From positions 35,001 through 99,000 of the forward strand of contig JAQGDQ010000173.1 in NCBI GenBank assembly GCA_030141605.1: DNA of 64,000 nucleotides, given 5' to 3'. The DNA comes from Tubiluchus corallicola. Lineage: Eukaryota; Priapulida; Priapulimorpha; Priapulimorphida; Tubiluchidae. The translations under genes were made by a program, and so were the position numbers. The stretch's first letter is position 1, and the number at the start of each line of letters is the position of its first letter. The notes below the pieces were generated by a model that worked only from the letters and a program-made list of their open reading frames with translations, searched no databases and was not told where the DNA came from. This document shows, piece after piece, positions 12,001-22,055 of this stretch.

Positions 12001-15000
12001 TCTAGTTATTTGCATTATGATTATCTAGTAGATTTGTCTGAGTGATTATAAAATTTCAGCAAATGTTAATTGGAGGATTCATATGAAAATAGAAATGTGC
12101 TTCCATTGTACTCGAAGCATGGACAGTCATTTAGCACCAAAGGCTGTGGCTATTTTCTGTTAAAACCGATAAAACCAGCAGCTACAAATACATTTTTGGA
12201 GAGTGTGTTCTCAGTGTACATGAAAACAATAAGATTTTTTATTTTAAAAAGGTTGAATTTAAATGTTTAGGTTTTTAATGCCAGTGTCTATGATAATCTG
12301 CAATGACATTATGGCCTATATGTTTGGATTCTTCTTTGGCAAGACACCATTAATCAAATTGTCTCCTAAGAAAACCTGGGAAGGCTTCATTGGTGGAATG
12401 TTTTCTACGGTTATTTTTGGCTGGTTTGTAAGTATGATCAGCGTTGTGTTTTGTCTTCGATTTTTCAGTCATTGTGTTGTAGTCATTATTTTTGTTTAGC
12501 TAGACCATATTAGTAAAGCAATTATAGTTGTTATACCATTCCTCTGAGAAATTGGTACACAGCCATATGTCCTGCTCTTGTTTCATTGATTTTGAAGATA
12601 AACATGAATTTTTTTATTAGTTTATTATTATTATTACATTCAGTACAATATAATAACATTAAGCACACAGTGACATCAAAATTATTACATCTACTGTATT
12701 AAATTGTTATGTTTCATACACTATCGTTATCATAAAAGAATAATTGTACTGCAGTGGGCTAGAGAAGCAAAGGCTTGTATAAGCCCACTGTCATGTGAAC
12801 CCGATAAAAAAAGAATGGATGAGTGAACAAAAAAGAACTGGGAGAAAGGTTAGATCACACAGGAAGGGTAGAAGGATGTGTTAGTGGAAATGGTAGGAAG
12901 AAAGATAATAGATTGCGCTATGTTGACATCAGCTCTAAAGATTTATCAGTGATGCCTTGTTTTGCACAATCTGTACCAGGATTGTGGTATGACTGCTGCA
13001 GTAGGTGTGGGAAATTAAGAAGTGTTGTACTTGTTGAGAATCATTGCTCTGTATTTCTTTTTAAATTTTTGAATTGGCTGAACAGTTTTTAATGCATCAT
13101 TTATGTCATTCCAAAGCCTTGGACCAACATTTGCAATGAATTGCCGTGCCACGTCTGTTCTACAGAAATTTGCGATAAACTCATTCATTCTGGTTGCGTA
13201 ACGCTGATTATTTGGTTAAAATAATTAAAATAATAATAAATTAAAATGCTAATTAAAATAAATCAGGATTTGCAATCTAATTGTGGCTACACGACCGCTG
13301 TTGCAGTCTAATTTTCCATCAAGATTACACTTACTTGTATGTTATACTTATTCAGTATATTTATAACATGTTTTATGTCATGTAGTTAGCCATCCTCTTG
13401 GTAAAATGGGATTACTTCGTGTGCCCTGTTGATTTTTCCGATGGACACCTGAACATGACATGCGAAAGAATTTCTACATTTAAGTTACAAGAGTATTTCT
13501 TCCCGGGACCTATTCAGGCATTATGCACAGTGGTAAGTATCGTCACGATTTTTAATTTGAAACTTTTGATTAAACACGATCGTCAAAGACTGTTTGTCAT
13601 AGTAGAGTGGGCAAATTTGTTAAGCAGGTCTAGTTCCCATTGTGCTGAAGAATTTGCTCTTGTTGTGTGTACCATGCTGTGAATTGGCCTCAGCTCAAAA
13701 AGTGTTACGTATACTCATCTGAACATGGTTTTTTATTGTGTTAGTGAATTATCGTTGTGTACTCTAGTTTTTTTACACGAAGGATCTGATTAATTGATTG
13801 GTTTATTCAAACTAAGGATTTGATTAATTGATTGGTTTATTCAAACTAAGGATCTGATTAATTGATTGGTTTATTCAAACTAAGGATCTGATTAATTGAT
13901 TGGTTTATTCAAACTAAGGATCTGATTAATTGCTTGGTTTATTCAAACTAAAGGAACTGATTAATTGATTGGTTTATTCAAACTAAGGAACTGATTAATT
14001 GATTGGTTTATTCAAACTAAGGATCTGATTAATTGATTGATTTATTCAAACTAAGGAACTGATTAATTGATTGGTTTATTCAAACTAAGGATCTGATTAA
14101 TTGATTGATTTATTCAAACTAAGGATCTGATTAATTGATTGGTTTATTCAAACTAAGGAACTGATTAATTGATTGGTTTATTCAAACTAAGGATCTGATT
14201 AATTGATTGGTTTATTCAAACTAAGGATCTGATTGATTGATTGGTTTATTCAAACTAAGGATCTGATTGATTGATTGGTTTATTTGCTCTGTGGAAAACA
14301 CAGTAATGTTGGCATTGTTGAACATTGTTAAGAAACGAGTGTGAACATGAAAGTGAACATTATAACGACAAATCAAAATGAAAACAGATTCTATGTTCTC
14401 CATACCAGTTTTATTTCTGTGTTGCTTGTTATAAACTTAGCCATCCAAACGTTAAATTAACCGCTTTATATCACCCACTTTGGGGCTCCAGAAAAACTTG
14501 GTGTGAAGGGAGTTTGGTGGGTGCATTAATACATACATCTTCTTCTTCCCAACTTTTCCCTATTCGGGGTCGCTGTTGTGAATGAGTCTTCTCCATGCAT
14601 TCCTGTTGTTGACCATCTCTTCATTTATGTCTTCAATTCCCACAAGATCTTCACCGACTGTTCTTTTCAGGTGTCCATACCATCGCAACCTTGCGAGGCT
14701 TCCACTACTTTTACTGTTCCTCTGATATTATTATTTCTAATTTTATCTCTTCTTGTTATTCCCATCATTCATCTCAACATCCTCATCTCCACCACATCCA
14801 TTTTCTTCTCTTCGGTCTTCTTTAGAGAAGCTGCTTCCAGCCCATAGATTAGAGCGGGTCTGACCACTTCTTTGTGGACTTTACCTTTAAGTCTCACCGA
14901 CTCATTCATAGAAGGTTTTGGTGCAGTTTTTACAGGCGGATGCCCTTCCTGACCCTAACCCTCCCTATTTATCTGGGCTTGGGACCAGCACTGAGTCGGG

Positions 15001-18000
15001 CTAGCTTGCCCCCCCCCCCCCAGTGGCTAGGTTGCATTAATACATACATGTCTATGCAAATACAGACATTTTGTTTTGCAAAAATTTGTCATTAATCGAG
15101 GTTGGCATTATAAAGGATGACGTTATAACGAGGTTTGGCTGCATATGCATGCATAGCTACACTCTTGTACTTTATATGTTCGAACACGTAAATCATTTTC
15201 TGATTTTAAATATGTGTAGTGTTACAATATGTCTCGGCGATTTTGTCGTATTTTAAATTTCTTAACACTACGGGAAGTCAGGCTGCTATATTATATTTAA
15301 TGTAAATATGCTTTATTTATTGTAATAATTCAAAGCAATGTGTTTTACTTTTTTGTAGCTGAAGATGCCAGGGAGTATTCGTCTGTATCCATTCCAGCTT
15401 CATACAATTAGCATGAGTTTGTTTGCATCTGTAATTGGTCCATTTGGTGGCTTCTTTGCCAGTGGTTTTAAAAGAGCATTTAAAATCAAAGTAAGTATGT
15501 TTAACACATAGCGTCACAGCAGCAAGTATGTTTAACGCATAGCGTCACAGCAGTATGTTTAACACATAGCGTCACAGCAGCAAGTATGTTTAACACATAG
15601 CGTCACAGCAGTAAGTATGTTTAACGCATAGCGTCAGAGCAGTAAGTATGTTTAACACATAGCGTCACAGCAGCAAGTATGTTTAACACATAGCGTCACA
15701 GCAGTAAGTATGTTTAACACATAGCGTCACAGCAGCAAGTATGTTTAACACATAGCGTCACAGCAGCAAGTATGTTTAACACATAGCGTCACAGCAGTAA
15801 GTATGTTTAACGCATAGCGTCAGAGCAGTAAGTATGTTTAACACATAGCGTCACAGCAGCAAGTATGTTTAACACATAGCGTCAGAGCAGTAAGTATGTT
15901 TAACACATAGCGTCACAGCAGCAAGTATGTTTAACGCATAGCGTCACAGCAGTATGTTTAACACATAGCGTCACAGCAGCAAGTATGTTTAACACATAGC
16001 GTCACAGCAGTAAGTATGTTTAACGCATAGCGTCAGAGCAGTAAGTATGTTTAACACATAGCGTCACAGCAGTAAGTATGTTTAACGCATAGCGTCACAG
16101 CAGTAAGTATGTTTAACACATAGCGTCACAGCAGTATGTTTAACACATAGCGTCACAGCAGCAAGTATGTTTAACACATAGCGTCACAGCAGTATGTTTA
16201 ACACATAGCGTCACAGCAGCAAGTATGTTTAACACATAGCGTCACAGCAGCAAGTATGTTTAACACATAGCGTCACAGCAGTAAGTATGTTTAACGCATA
16301 GCGTCACAGCAGTAAGTATGTTTAACACATAGCGTCACAGCAGCAAGTATGTTTAATACATAGCGTCACAGCAGCAAGTATGTTTAACACATAGCGTCAC
16401 AGCAGTAAGTATGTTTAACACAGCGTCACTGCAGTAAGTATGTTTAACACATAGCGTCACAGCAGTAATTATGTTTAACACATAGCGTCACAGCAGCAAG
16501 TATGTTTAACACATAGCGTCACAGCAGCAAGTATGTTTAACACATAGCGTCACAGCGGTAAGTATGTTTAACACATAGCGTCACTGCAGTAAGTACGTTT
16601 AACACATAGCGTCACAGCAGTAATTATGTTTAACACATAGCGTCACAGCAGTAAGTATGTTTAACACATAGCGTCACTGCAGTAAGTATGTTTAACACAT
16701 AGCGTCACAGCAGTAATTATGTTTAACACATAGCGTCACAGCAGCAAGTATGTTTAACGCATAGCGTCACAGCAGCAAGTATGTTTAACACATAGCGTCA
16801 CAGCAGTAAATATGTTTAACACATAGCATCACTGCAGTAAGTATGTTTAACACATAACGTCACTGCAGTAAGTATGTTTAACGCATAGCGTCACAGCAGT
16901 AATTATGTTTAACGCATAGCGTCACAGCAGTAAATATGTTTAACGCATAGCGTCACTGCAGTAAGTATGTTTAACGCATAGCGTCACTGCAGTAAGTATG
17001 TTTAACGCATAGCGTCACAGCAGTAAGTATGTTTAACGCATAGCGTCACAGCAGTAAGCATGTTTAACACATAGCGTCACAGCAGTAATTATGTTTAACG
17101 CATAGCGTCACAGCAGCAAGTATGTTTAATGCATAGCGTCACAGCAGCAAGTATGTTTAACACATAGTGTCACAGCAGTAAATATGTTTAACACATAGCG
17201 TCACTGCTGTAAGTTTGTTTAACACATAGCATCACTGCAGTAAGTATGTTTAACACATAGCGTCACAGCAGTAAGTATGTTTAACTCATAGCGTTACAGC
17301 AGTAAGTATGTTTAACGCATAGCGTCATAGCAGTAAATATGTTTAACACATAGCGTCACTGCAGTAAGTATGTTTAACACATAGCGTCACTGCAGTAAGT
17401 ATGTTTAACACATAGCGTCACAGCAGTAAATATGTTTAACACATAGCGTCACTGCAGTGAGTATGTTTAACGCATAGTGTCACAGCAGTAAGTATGTATA
17501 ACACATAGCGTCACAGCAGTTGAGTTTCCTTACTCTCTTGTTACATCTTATGACAGTCATTAAATCAGGAGTAATCATTAATTTTGAGTTGATTAAGATA
17601 ATGTGTAACGTTTTGTTTTTGAGAACCTTACATCTTTGTATTAATCTTCTAATTTGATTAAGAATGTTTAACTTAAAGTGTAGTTGAGTAGTATGGCCAA
17701 ATCACTCTGAAAACACCGGTTCTCGTCTGATCACCGCAGTTAAGCAACATAGAGTCTGGTTAGTACTTGGATGGGTGACCGCCTAGGAATACCAGATGCT
17801 GTAGGCTTGCGGAATGCCCACACTGTATCTCGACACTAGGCGGAGGAGCTGCACAAGCAGCCAACGGCTAGAGGGCGGAGGAGGTCAAGTGACCCAACGG
17901 CCATGTGTAGAGGAGTAAACCTTGCAAATCAGGAGTGGAGCCCCGAAGGCGGACGAGTGCAGCATGCTCACTGGCTACGGCAGCTCCTGCAGCCAACCTG

Positions 18001-21000
18001 GTGCCAAACGTATCGCTCCGCTTTCCTTTGGACTACACCAGGGAGGAAGAGATGGGGTTCCTGTTGTCTTGGCAATGCTAAAATAACTGCTTCAGAAACC
18101 TTTTAGCCATTGTTTTAATGCTGTGTAAAACGAAACAAACTTATGTAATTTTAATGTTGTCATTTGTAATTCTAATTTCAAACAAACAAACGTAAGAAAA
18201 TTTATATGTAAACTTGATAAAATCCTAAAAACGAAAAATACTGTTTGCTTACAAATGGGATAAAGTGTCACAGTTTGAGAATATGCCGTTATACAGCTTT
18301 TAAGCACGTGACAACAACACACGCTGCATGAGCGATTGTACAATTTGTACCTAAAGTACAGCGTCTCATCTCAGATATGTGCTCAACGTTACTTTACCTG
18401 AGCTTTGAGTGCACTGTGCTCTAGCCTAACTACATATAGGTTAACTAAGGCTCCAGAATTGTGGGTACAGTGGGAGAATCCGTCAGCTTGCTACGAGAAA
18501 TAGAGTGGCTTGTCAACTAACATTGATAAAAACATTTTAGTCACCCTCCAGGGAGGAAGGCGGATCCAGTATTGTGGGTATAGTGGGAGAATCCGTCAGC
18601 TTGCTACGAGAAATAGAGTGGCTTGTCAACTAACATTGATAAAAACATTTTAGTCACCCTCCAGGGAGGAAGGCGGATCCAGTATTGTGGGTATAGTGGG
18701 AGAATCCGTCAGCTTGCTATGAGAAATAGAGTGGCTTGTCAACTAACATTGATAAAAACATTTTAGTCACCCTCCAGGGAGGAAGGCGGATCCAGTATTG
18801 TGGGTATAGTGGGAGAATCCGTCAGCTTGCTATGAGAAATAGAGTGGCTTGTCAACTAACATTGATAAAAACATTTTAGTCACCCTCCAGAGAGGATGGC
18901 GGATCCAGTATTGTGGGTATAGTGGGAGAATCCGTCAGCTTGCTATGAGAAATAGAGTGGCTTGTCAACTAACATTGATAAAAACATTTTAGTCACCCTC
19001 CAGGGAGGAAGGCGGATTCAGTATGGTGGGTATAGTGGGAGAATCCGTCAGCTTGCTATGAGAAATAGAGTGGCTTGTCAACTAACATTGACAAAAACAT
19101 TTTAGTCCCCCTCCAGGGAGGAAGGCAGATTCAGTATGGTGGGTATAAGTAGAAGAATTTGAGTCAACTCAGTGCAAGGACTTAATGACCGGTCAACTAT
19201 TTCCTGCTCTCCCAGGGAGGGTTGACTCATTCATTACATCATTCCATTTTAAGCACTAATGTTTTTTATCATACGATTCACTTTAAATTTTTAGATTATT
19301 TTCATTACTTTTTTCTATCACTGTGTGGGACAATCTAACAAGCCCTGCTTTTTGATTGCCCGCAGCACATTTACATTTCTATATAGGTGAACAGTGTTTG
19401 AGGCTTTTCCTGTGCAGTATTTCTTATTTGTATTATGTTCATTGTAGGCCCTTTTACTAGATATTGTACATGAAACTATTGTAAATGTGTATGGTGAAAT
19501 AAATGACTTATGACTTAACAATAGTGACTATAGTGTTATAAAGGCAGGTTTGTCCTGCAAAATGTCAAGTGTAATGTTAGACGATGGGTCAGAATTTTTG
19601 GACGACGGCATTTAGTGACCCTTGGACAAATACAAAAATTGCCAACTGTTGCGGAAAATGCCGGCTGTGCAAAATTTGTACGTGAAAACTGTTTGACCAT
19701 ATTTGACCAGGAAGCAGAACTGGGAAATTACAGCTCTTTGCATATGAGAATTTGTGAACCAAATTTGGTCAAAAAGCCTCAAACACTTATGTAGCTCTTT
19801 GTCAAATGTCAAAGACTCTCTAGGTGACAATTATTAGACTCAGAGGATCTACAGCATTTTCGATGTTCTGCATTTATTCAACTTACTTATTTTGATGCAG
19901 TATGAAAAATAAAGCCCTTTTATAAGATTTGAAAACCTACAAAATCGAAGTCATCATGTTCTGAGAGGAAATTGTATTTTAATGTTCTAGGATTTTGGTG
20001 ACTTAATACCTGGGCATGGTGGCATGATGGACCGATTTGATTGTCAGTTACTGATGGCAACTTTTGTGCACACTTACCACTTCACATTTATTAGGTAATG
20101 AAAATTCTGTTTTATGGAAGTCACTCGCTTAGTTTACGTATCTAGGTGATTTAGTTACAGTTACATTTAGTTCATATATATATGTTACAGTGTTGCATAA
20201 AAGTCAGATTAGTCATGTTTGTAAGAACTCAGTGAGTAAGAAAAGTCGAGTAGAATCTTGCAGTTATTTTCCAATATGCAAACTATAAATTTGTTGACAG
20301 TAAATTTGCACTAAATTACTCCATAGATGTGAAATTTTCAGTTTATACTTGTCGCACTGTATGTTTATATAGGGTTACCGTACGTCCGGGTTTCCCCGGA
20401 CACATCCTCTTTTTGTGCCTCTGTCCGCGCAGGTTTTCAAAAAATTGACAGTTTGTACGTGTTTTGCCTCAATCCGTAAGTATGTACGGACGTTGCCAAC
20501 TGCAGTGGTGTACGACAGTACAAGACAAAGAAAAGCTCATTAATTGTCAATACAAGATGTTGCTAACATCTCAAAATGCAATCCTTGTAAAAGCTTTGTG
20601 TACATATTTACTGAACAAAAGTAAGCGATGCGCACATCACTATGGGTCACACGACTCACACCGCTGTCGTTACTCGGCGCGTTCGCTAACGACTTAAAAT
20701 GACGTCAGCTTCCAGGAGCCATTTTGTTTGTTTTATGTAAATTTCTTTAAATTTTTATATTTTCGCTGTTTTGCAGTTTTGAGCAACTGGTAAAAGTTAA
20801 TTAGAAAGTAGCAATGCCGAAACATCAGTGTGCATTTACAGTGCAGTTAAAGTATCCTTTTTTTCAACTCCGACAATATGGTAACCCTTTGTTTATACTT
20901 GTTCTACTTGTCAGTTTATACTTTCGCACACACAAGCAATAAGAAAATGCACTTTCTAACATAACGTAGTGGTGTCATCTAAAATTTGAATCCTGGATTA

Positions 21001-22055
21001 CTGGAAACAGCTTTTTCCCTTTTAGCGACATTGATTTTTTTGTCGATTTTTAAGAACTGGTTAATGGAACTTTGTCAATATTTAAGGTAAACTGCATTGA
21101 TTCAAAGTAGAAGAAGTTGCCAGTAAAACTCAGACTACGTTTATGTCATTTGTTTGTTTGTTTGTTTGTTTTTGCTTGGAATTGGTAACAGCTCTAGTCT
21201 CCAGACGTCTTATAATAGCTATTGTTAACTGCTAAGTATAGTTCACTTAATTAACCTAACTTACATTTAGTTTATAGAAAGTAATGATTGTAAAATGTTT
21301 TTGAAGTAAAGACTTATGTGAGAAAGCATAAATAATAGTACATGGGTATAGTAATCTTAACCCTTTCAGTCCCAAATTATTTTTTTAATAAGAAAAAATT
21401 TTTAGGCTTGGTACTTTTGTTCAGTATGTCCATCTTGTTTACACATAATAATTATTTTTTCTACCTGTGCCCGTGTGCTAAATATAGCCTGTATCCCACG
21501 GGATACATTGGGATTCAATGGTTGCTAAACATGACAAAAAGCAAATGCTGTATATTTGGAAATCTGAAGTTTATTCAATACATTTAATAACTTTTTAAAG
21601 TATTTAAGACATTTAGTATGCATGCTATGCTAATCTGTACAAAGTCGTCTCTAAAGTACTGTACTTTGCGCAGTTTTTTATGCTATGTAGATTTTCTAGT
21701 TTGCCTTTTTATCACCATTTTTAGTCTATTGTTATTGGCTTAAATCAAAATAACTATTAACAGATCAAATAACTGTCAGTTTTAAATTTTTATTAATTTT
21801 TAAGGCAAAAAATATTCTCGTATCACACGGGATACAACGGGTTTGAAAGGGTTTAGCAACTACAATTTTGTGCAAAAAGATTTATTATTGTAATATAATA
21901 AGCTTAATTTTTATTGTTTTCATTGGTACAGAGCTGCTAATCCACAGAAGTTACTTCAAGCTGTAATGGCGTTGCGGCCAGAGGATCAACTTGAATTTTT
22001 CAGGCTTCTAAAAGAGAAACTGACGAACACAGGTGTACTGTCTATAGAAGCGTAG
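3013..22055 (+). CDS. CDS1: Phosphatidate cytidylyltransferase (CDP-diacylglycerol synthase), 11 coding exons, complete
   Basis: Makes CDP-diacylglycerol from phosphatidic acid and CTP in the ER membrane, the precursor of phosphatidylinositol, phosphatidylglycerol and cardiolipin. Coding exons: 3013-3081, 5146-5357, 6136-6232, 7938-8114, 8952-9071, 10633-10715, 12271-12427, 13386-13532, 15359-15490, 19991-20094, 21932-22055. They join in phase to 473 aa (human CDS1 461, CDS2 445). Residues 1-93 are acidic and Asp/Glu-rich; several hydrophobic membrane segments follow WKNW near residue 95. The family core [12 protein letters not shown] is in exon 7. The family signature is split by intron 9: SGFKR near 389-393, then KD, and [10 protein letters not shown] at 406-415. 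Intron 2 is GC-AG (donor AG/GCAAGT); the other donors are GT. The start is the first ATG of the conserved frame. Symbol is by similarity; invertebrates usually have one gene co-orthologous to CDS1 and CDS2. Intron 9 (4.5 kb) is mostly minisatellite, and the stop codon lies in the first unit of another array. Unannotated intron parts, such as 6240-7290, are AT-rich with nothing recognised. Confidence 0.96.
3389..4290. mobile_element. hAT-like non-autonomous element with CAGGGCCGG ends
   Basis: About 900 bp in intron 1 of the CDP-DAG synthase gene. The left end CAGGGCCGGCCCAGGTAG is roughly inverted at the right end (GGTAGAGCTAGCCCTG); the following CAACCTAGGC also pairs with GCCTAG-type sequence near the right end. 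Flanking octamers are GTGTTCAT and GTCTTCAT, an 8-bp target duplication with one mismatch, as in hAT elements. The open frame inside (3784-4053, minus) is not recognisable as a transposase. Confidence 0.8.
4347..4845 (-). mobile_element. MITE, CAGGGATGAGAAT family, copy 2
   Basis: Inverted relative to copy 1. The left end is CGGGGATTAGAAT and the right end ATTCTCATCCCTG. The flanks are ATTCTC on both sides, an exact 6-bp target duplication. It lies in intron 1 of the CDP-DAG synthase gene. Confidence 0.88.
5664..5955 (-). mobile_element. Non-LTR retrotransposon 3' end fragment
   Basis: On the minus strand this matches 19226-19518 over its whole length. It ends in GTGAAATAAATGACTTATGACT, i.e. 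a GACTTAT-type short tandem tail, as seen at LINE 3' ends. No reverse-transcriptase coding sequence remains. It lies in intron 2 of the CDP-DAG synthase gene. Confidence 0.65.
7296..7820 (-). mobile_element. Non-LTR retrotransposon 3' untranslated end, internally duplicated
   Basis: Close match to the 3' part of the LINE fragment at 12617-13215. The 3' end is the (TTTA)n/(TTA)n run at about 7296-7340 (plus strand). A segment of about 120 bp (from TTATGTTTCATACACTATC to AAGCCCACTGTCATGTGAAC) occurs twice. It contains the hairpin CAGTGGGCT/AGCCCACTG, the likely 3' stem-loop. The fragment stops where the match to the second copy ends near GTGGTATGA. Confidence 0.7.
9101..10364. mobile_element. 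hAT-like element with CAGGGCYGGATTA ends and an internal minisatellite
   Basis: Left end CAGGGCCGGATTATGACCTT, right end AACCTGAAAGGTAATCCAGCCCTG-type, mutually inverted. Flanks CTTGTGTG and CTGTGTGT resemble an 8-bp duplication offset by one base. It begins only 29 bp after the exon 5 donor of the CDP-DAG synthase gene. Most of the interior is a 34-bp tandem array. Confidence 0.72.
9250..10172. repeat. 34-bp minisatellite, about 27 units, inside a hAT-like element
   Basis: The unit is ATTTATCTCAAATAAAGGGC followed by CTCAAACAAAAACC. Variants differ by CTC/CAC/CGC and by GGG/GCC, and neighbouring units share variants in blocks, which suggests block duplication. Confidence 0.95.
10767..11984. 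mobile_element. Pogo/Tc1-like non-autonomous element, TA target site
   Basis: Flanked by TA on both sides. Left end CAGAAGGTACCGCTTAATAG, right end CTATTGAGTGGCACCTACTG, mutually inverted (consensus CAGTAGGTGCCGCTTAATAG). It is 1218 bp long in intron 6 of the CDP-DAG synthase gene. Motifs AATTAACCGAC and GTCTATTAACC recur under both ends. No transposase frame is left. The right half is a tandem array that repeats the element's own terminus. Confidence 0.82.
11424..11984. repeat. 210-bp tandem repeat, 2.7 units, containing the element terminus
   Basis: Units start GAGTCAATTATGC at 11424, 11634 and 11844. Each full unit contains GGCACCTACTGTA, the 3' terminus of the host element plus its TA. 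The array therefore arose by tandem duplication across the element end or by repeated insertion and recombination. Confidence 0.93.
12617..13215 (-). mobile_element. LINE 3' fragment with the end of the reverse-transcriptase ORF
   Basis: On the minus strand, codons from about 13200 down to a TAA at 13017-13015 read [11 protein letters not shown], then [10 protein letters not shown], then [11 protein letters not shown], and end KYNTS. This is the usual C-terminal tail after the RT domain of CR1/Jockey-type LINEs. A 3' UTR follows with the hairpin CAGTGGGCT/AGCCCACTG and a (TAA)n-rich tail. Truncated at the 5' side; intron 7 of the CDP-DAG synthase gene. Confidence 0.8.
13780..14285. repeat. 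34-bp minisatellite, about 15 units
   Basis: The unit is AAGGATCTGATTAATTGATT followed by GGTTTATTCAAACT. Variants are AAGGAACTG and TTGATTGATT. It lies in intron 8 of the CDP-DAG synthase gene, about 250 bp after the exon 8 donor. The period equals that of the 9250 array but the sequence is unrelated. Confidence 0.95.
14526..14965 (-). mobile_element. LINE reverse-transcriptase C-terminal fragment (RTE-like), decayed
   Basis: Minus-strand translation across a few frame breaks gives [48 protein letters not shown] and [16 protein letters not shown]. This is the typical order after the RT domain in RTE-type and similar LINEs. Next to it on the plus strand (about 14935-15000) is GGCGGATGCCCTTCCTGAC, a sequence common in animal retroelement 3' regions. 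A C-run follows at about 15009-15020. Not functional. Confidence 0.75.
15491..17520 (+). repeat. 31-bp minisatellite, about 65 units, starting with the exon 9 splice donor
   Basis: The first unit is the true intron 9 5' splice site: exon 9 ends AAAATCAAA, then GTAAGTATGTTTAACACATA and GCGTCACAGCA. The unit then repeats to 17520 with variants (CAGCAAG, CAGTAAG, ACGCATAG, CTGCAG). A large share keep GTAAGTATG exactly, so the intron holds dozens of donor-like hexamers. Confidence 0.97.
17688..18075 (+). mobile_element. 5S rRNA-derived SINE, copy 1
   Basis: The head at 17691-17807 (117 nt) is a 5S rRNA-like sequence with the internal control region recognisable: AGTTAAGCAACA and TTGGATGGGTGACCGCC, then GGAATACCAG and CTGTAGGCT. 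A body of about 260 nt follows that is shared, in reverse, with 62870-63267 (CGACACTAGGCGGAGGAGCT, GCTGCACAAGCAGCC, GTGGAGCCCCGAAGGCGGAC). A 5S head joined to an unrelated conserved body is a 5S-SINE (SINE3/Deu-type heads are known in animals). It lies in intron 9 of the CDP-DAG synthase gene. Confidence 0.85.
18449..19150. repeat. 113-bp tandem repeat, about 6 units
   Basis: The unit begins near TCACCCTCCAGGGAGGAAGG and includes GTGGGAGAATCCGTCAGCTT and AACATTGATAAAAACATTTT. Starts at 18541, 18654 and 18767 give the period. Units are nearly identical, so expansion was recent. Confidence 0.95.
19226..19518 (+). mobile_element. Non-LTR retrotransposon 3' end fragment
   Basis: Plus-strand copy of the element at 5664-5955. 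It ends GGTGAAATAAATGACTTATG then ACTTA. No coding part remains. It lies in intron 9 of the CDP-DAG synthase gene. Confidence 0.65.
20370..20889. mobile_element. hAT-like MITE with TAGGGTTACC ends
   Basis: Left end TAGGGTTACCGTACGTCCGG, right end ATATGGTAACCCTT, inverted over the first 10 bp. Exact 8-bp target duplication TGTTTATA at 20362-20369 and 20890-20897. It is 520 bp long, in intron 10 of the CDP-DAG synthase gene. CpG-rich sequence includes a GTCCGGGTTTCCCCGGAC hairpin near the left end. Confidence 0.85.
21361..21851 (+). mobile_element. TTAA-type MITE (piggyBac-like), copy 1
   Basis: Begins CCCTTTCAGTCCC directly after TTAA (21357-21360) and ends GGGTTTGAAAGGG before TTTA, a mutated TTAA. 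A second, inverted copy at 46724-47180 has both TTAA intact. Each copy holds two GTATCCC..GGGATAC palindromes. A short (TTTG)n run lies just upstream, near 21149-21172. Confidence 0.85.

Noticed and set aside
15491-17520. Array considered as a CRISPR-like repeat
   Set aside because: Units are contiguous with no unique spacers, and the DNA is an intron of an animal gene.
17691-17807. 5S rRNA gene
   Set aside because: Several changes from 5S, and it continues into a body shared with the second copy, so it is a SINE head; no T-run terminator after the 5S part.
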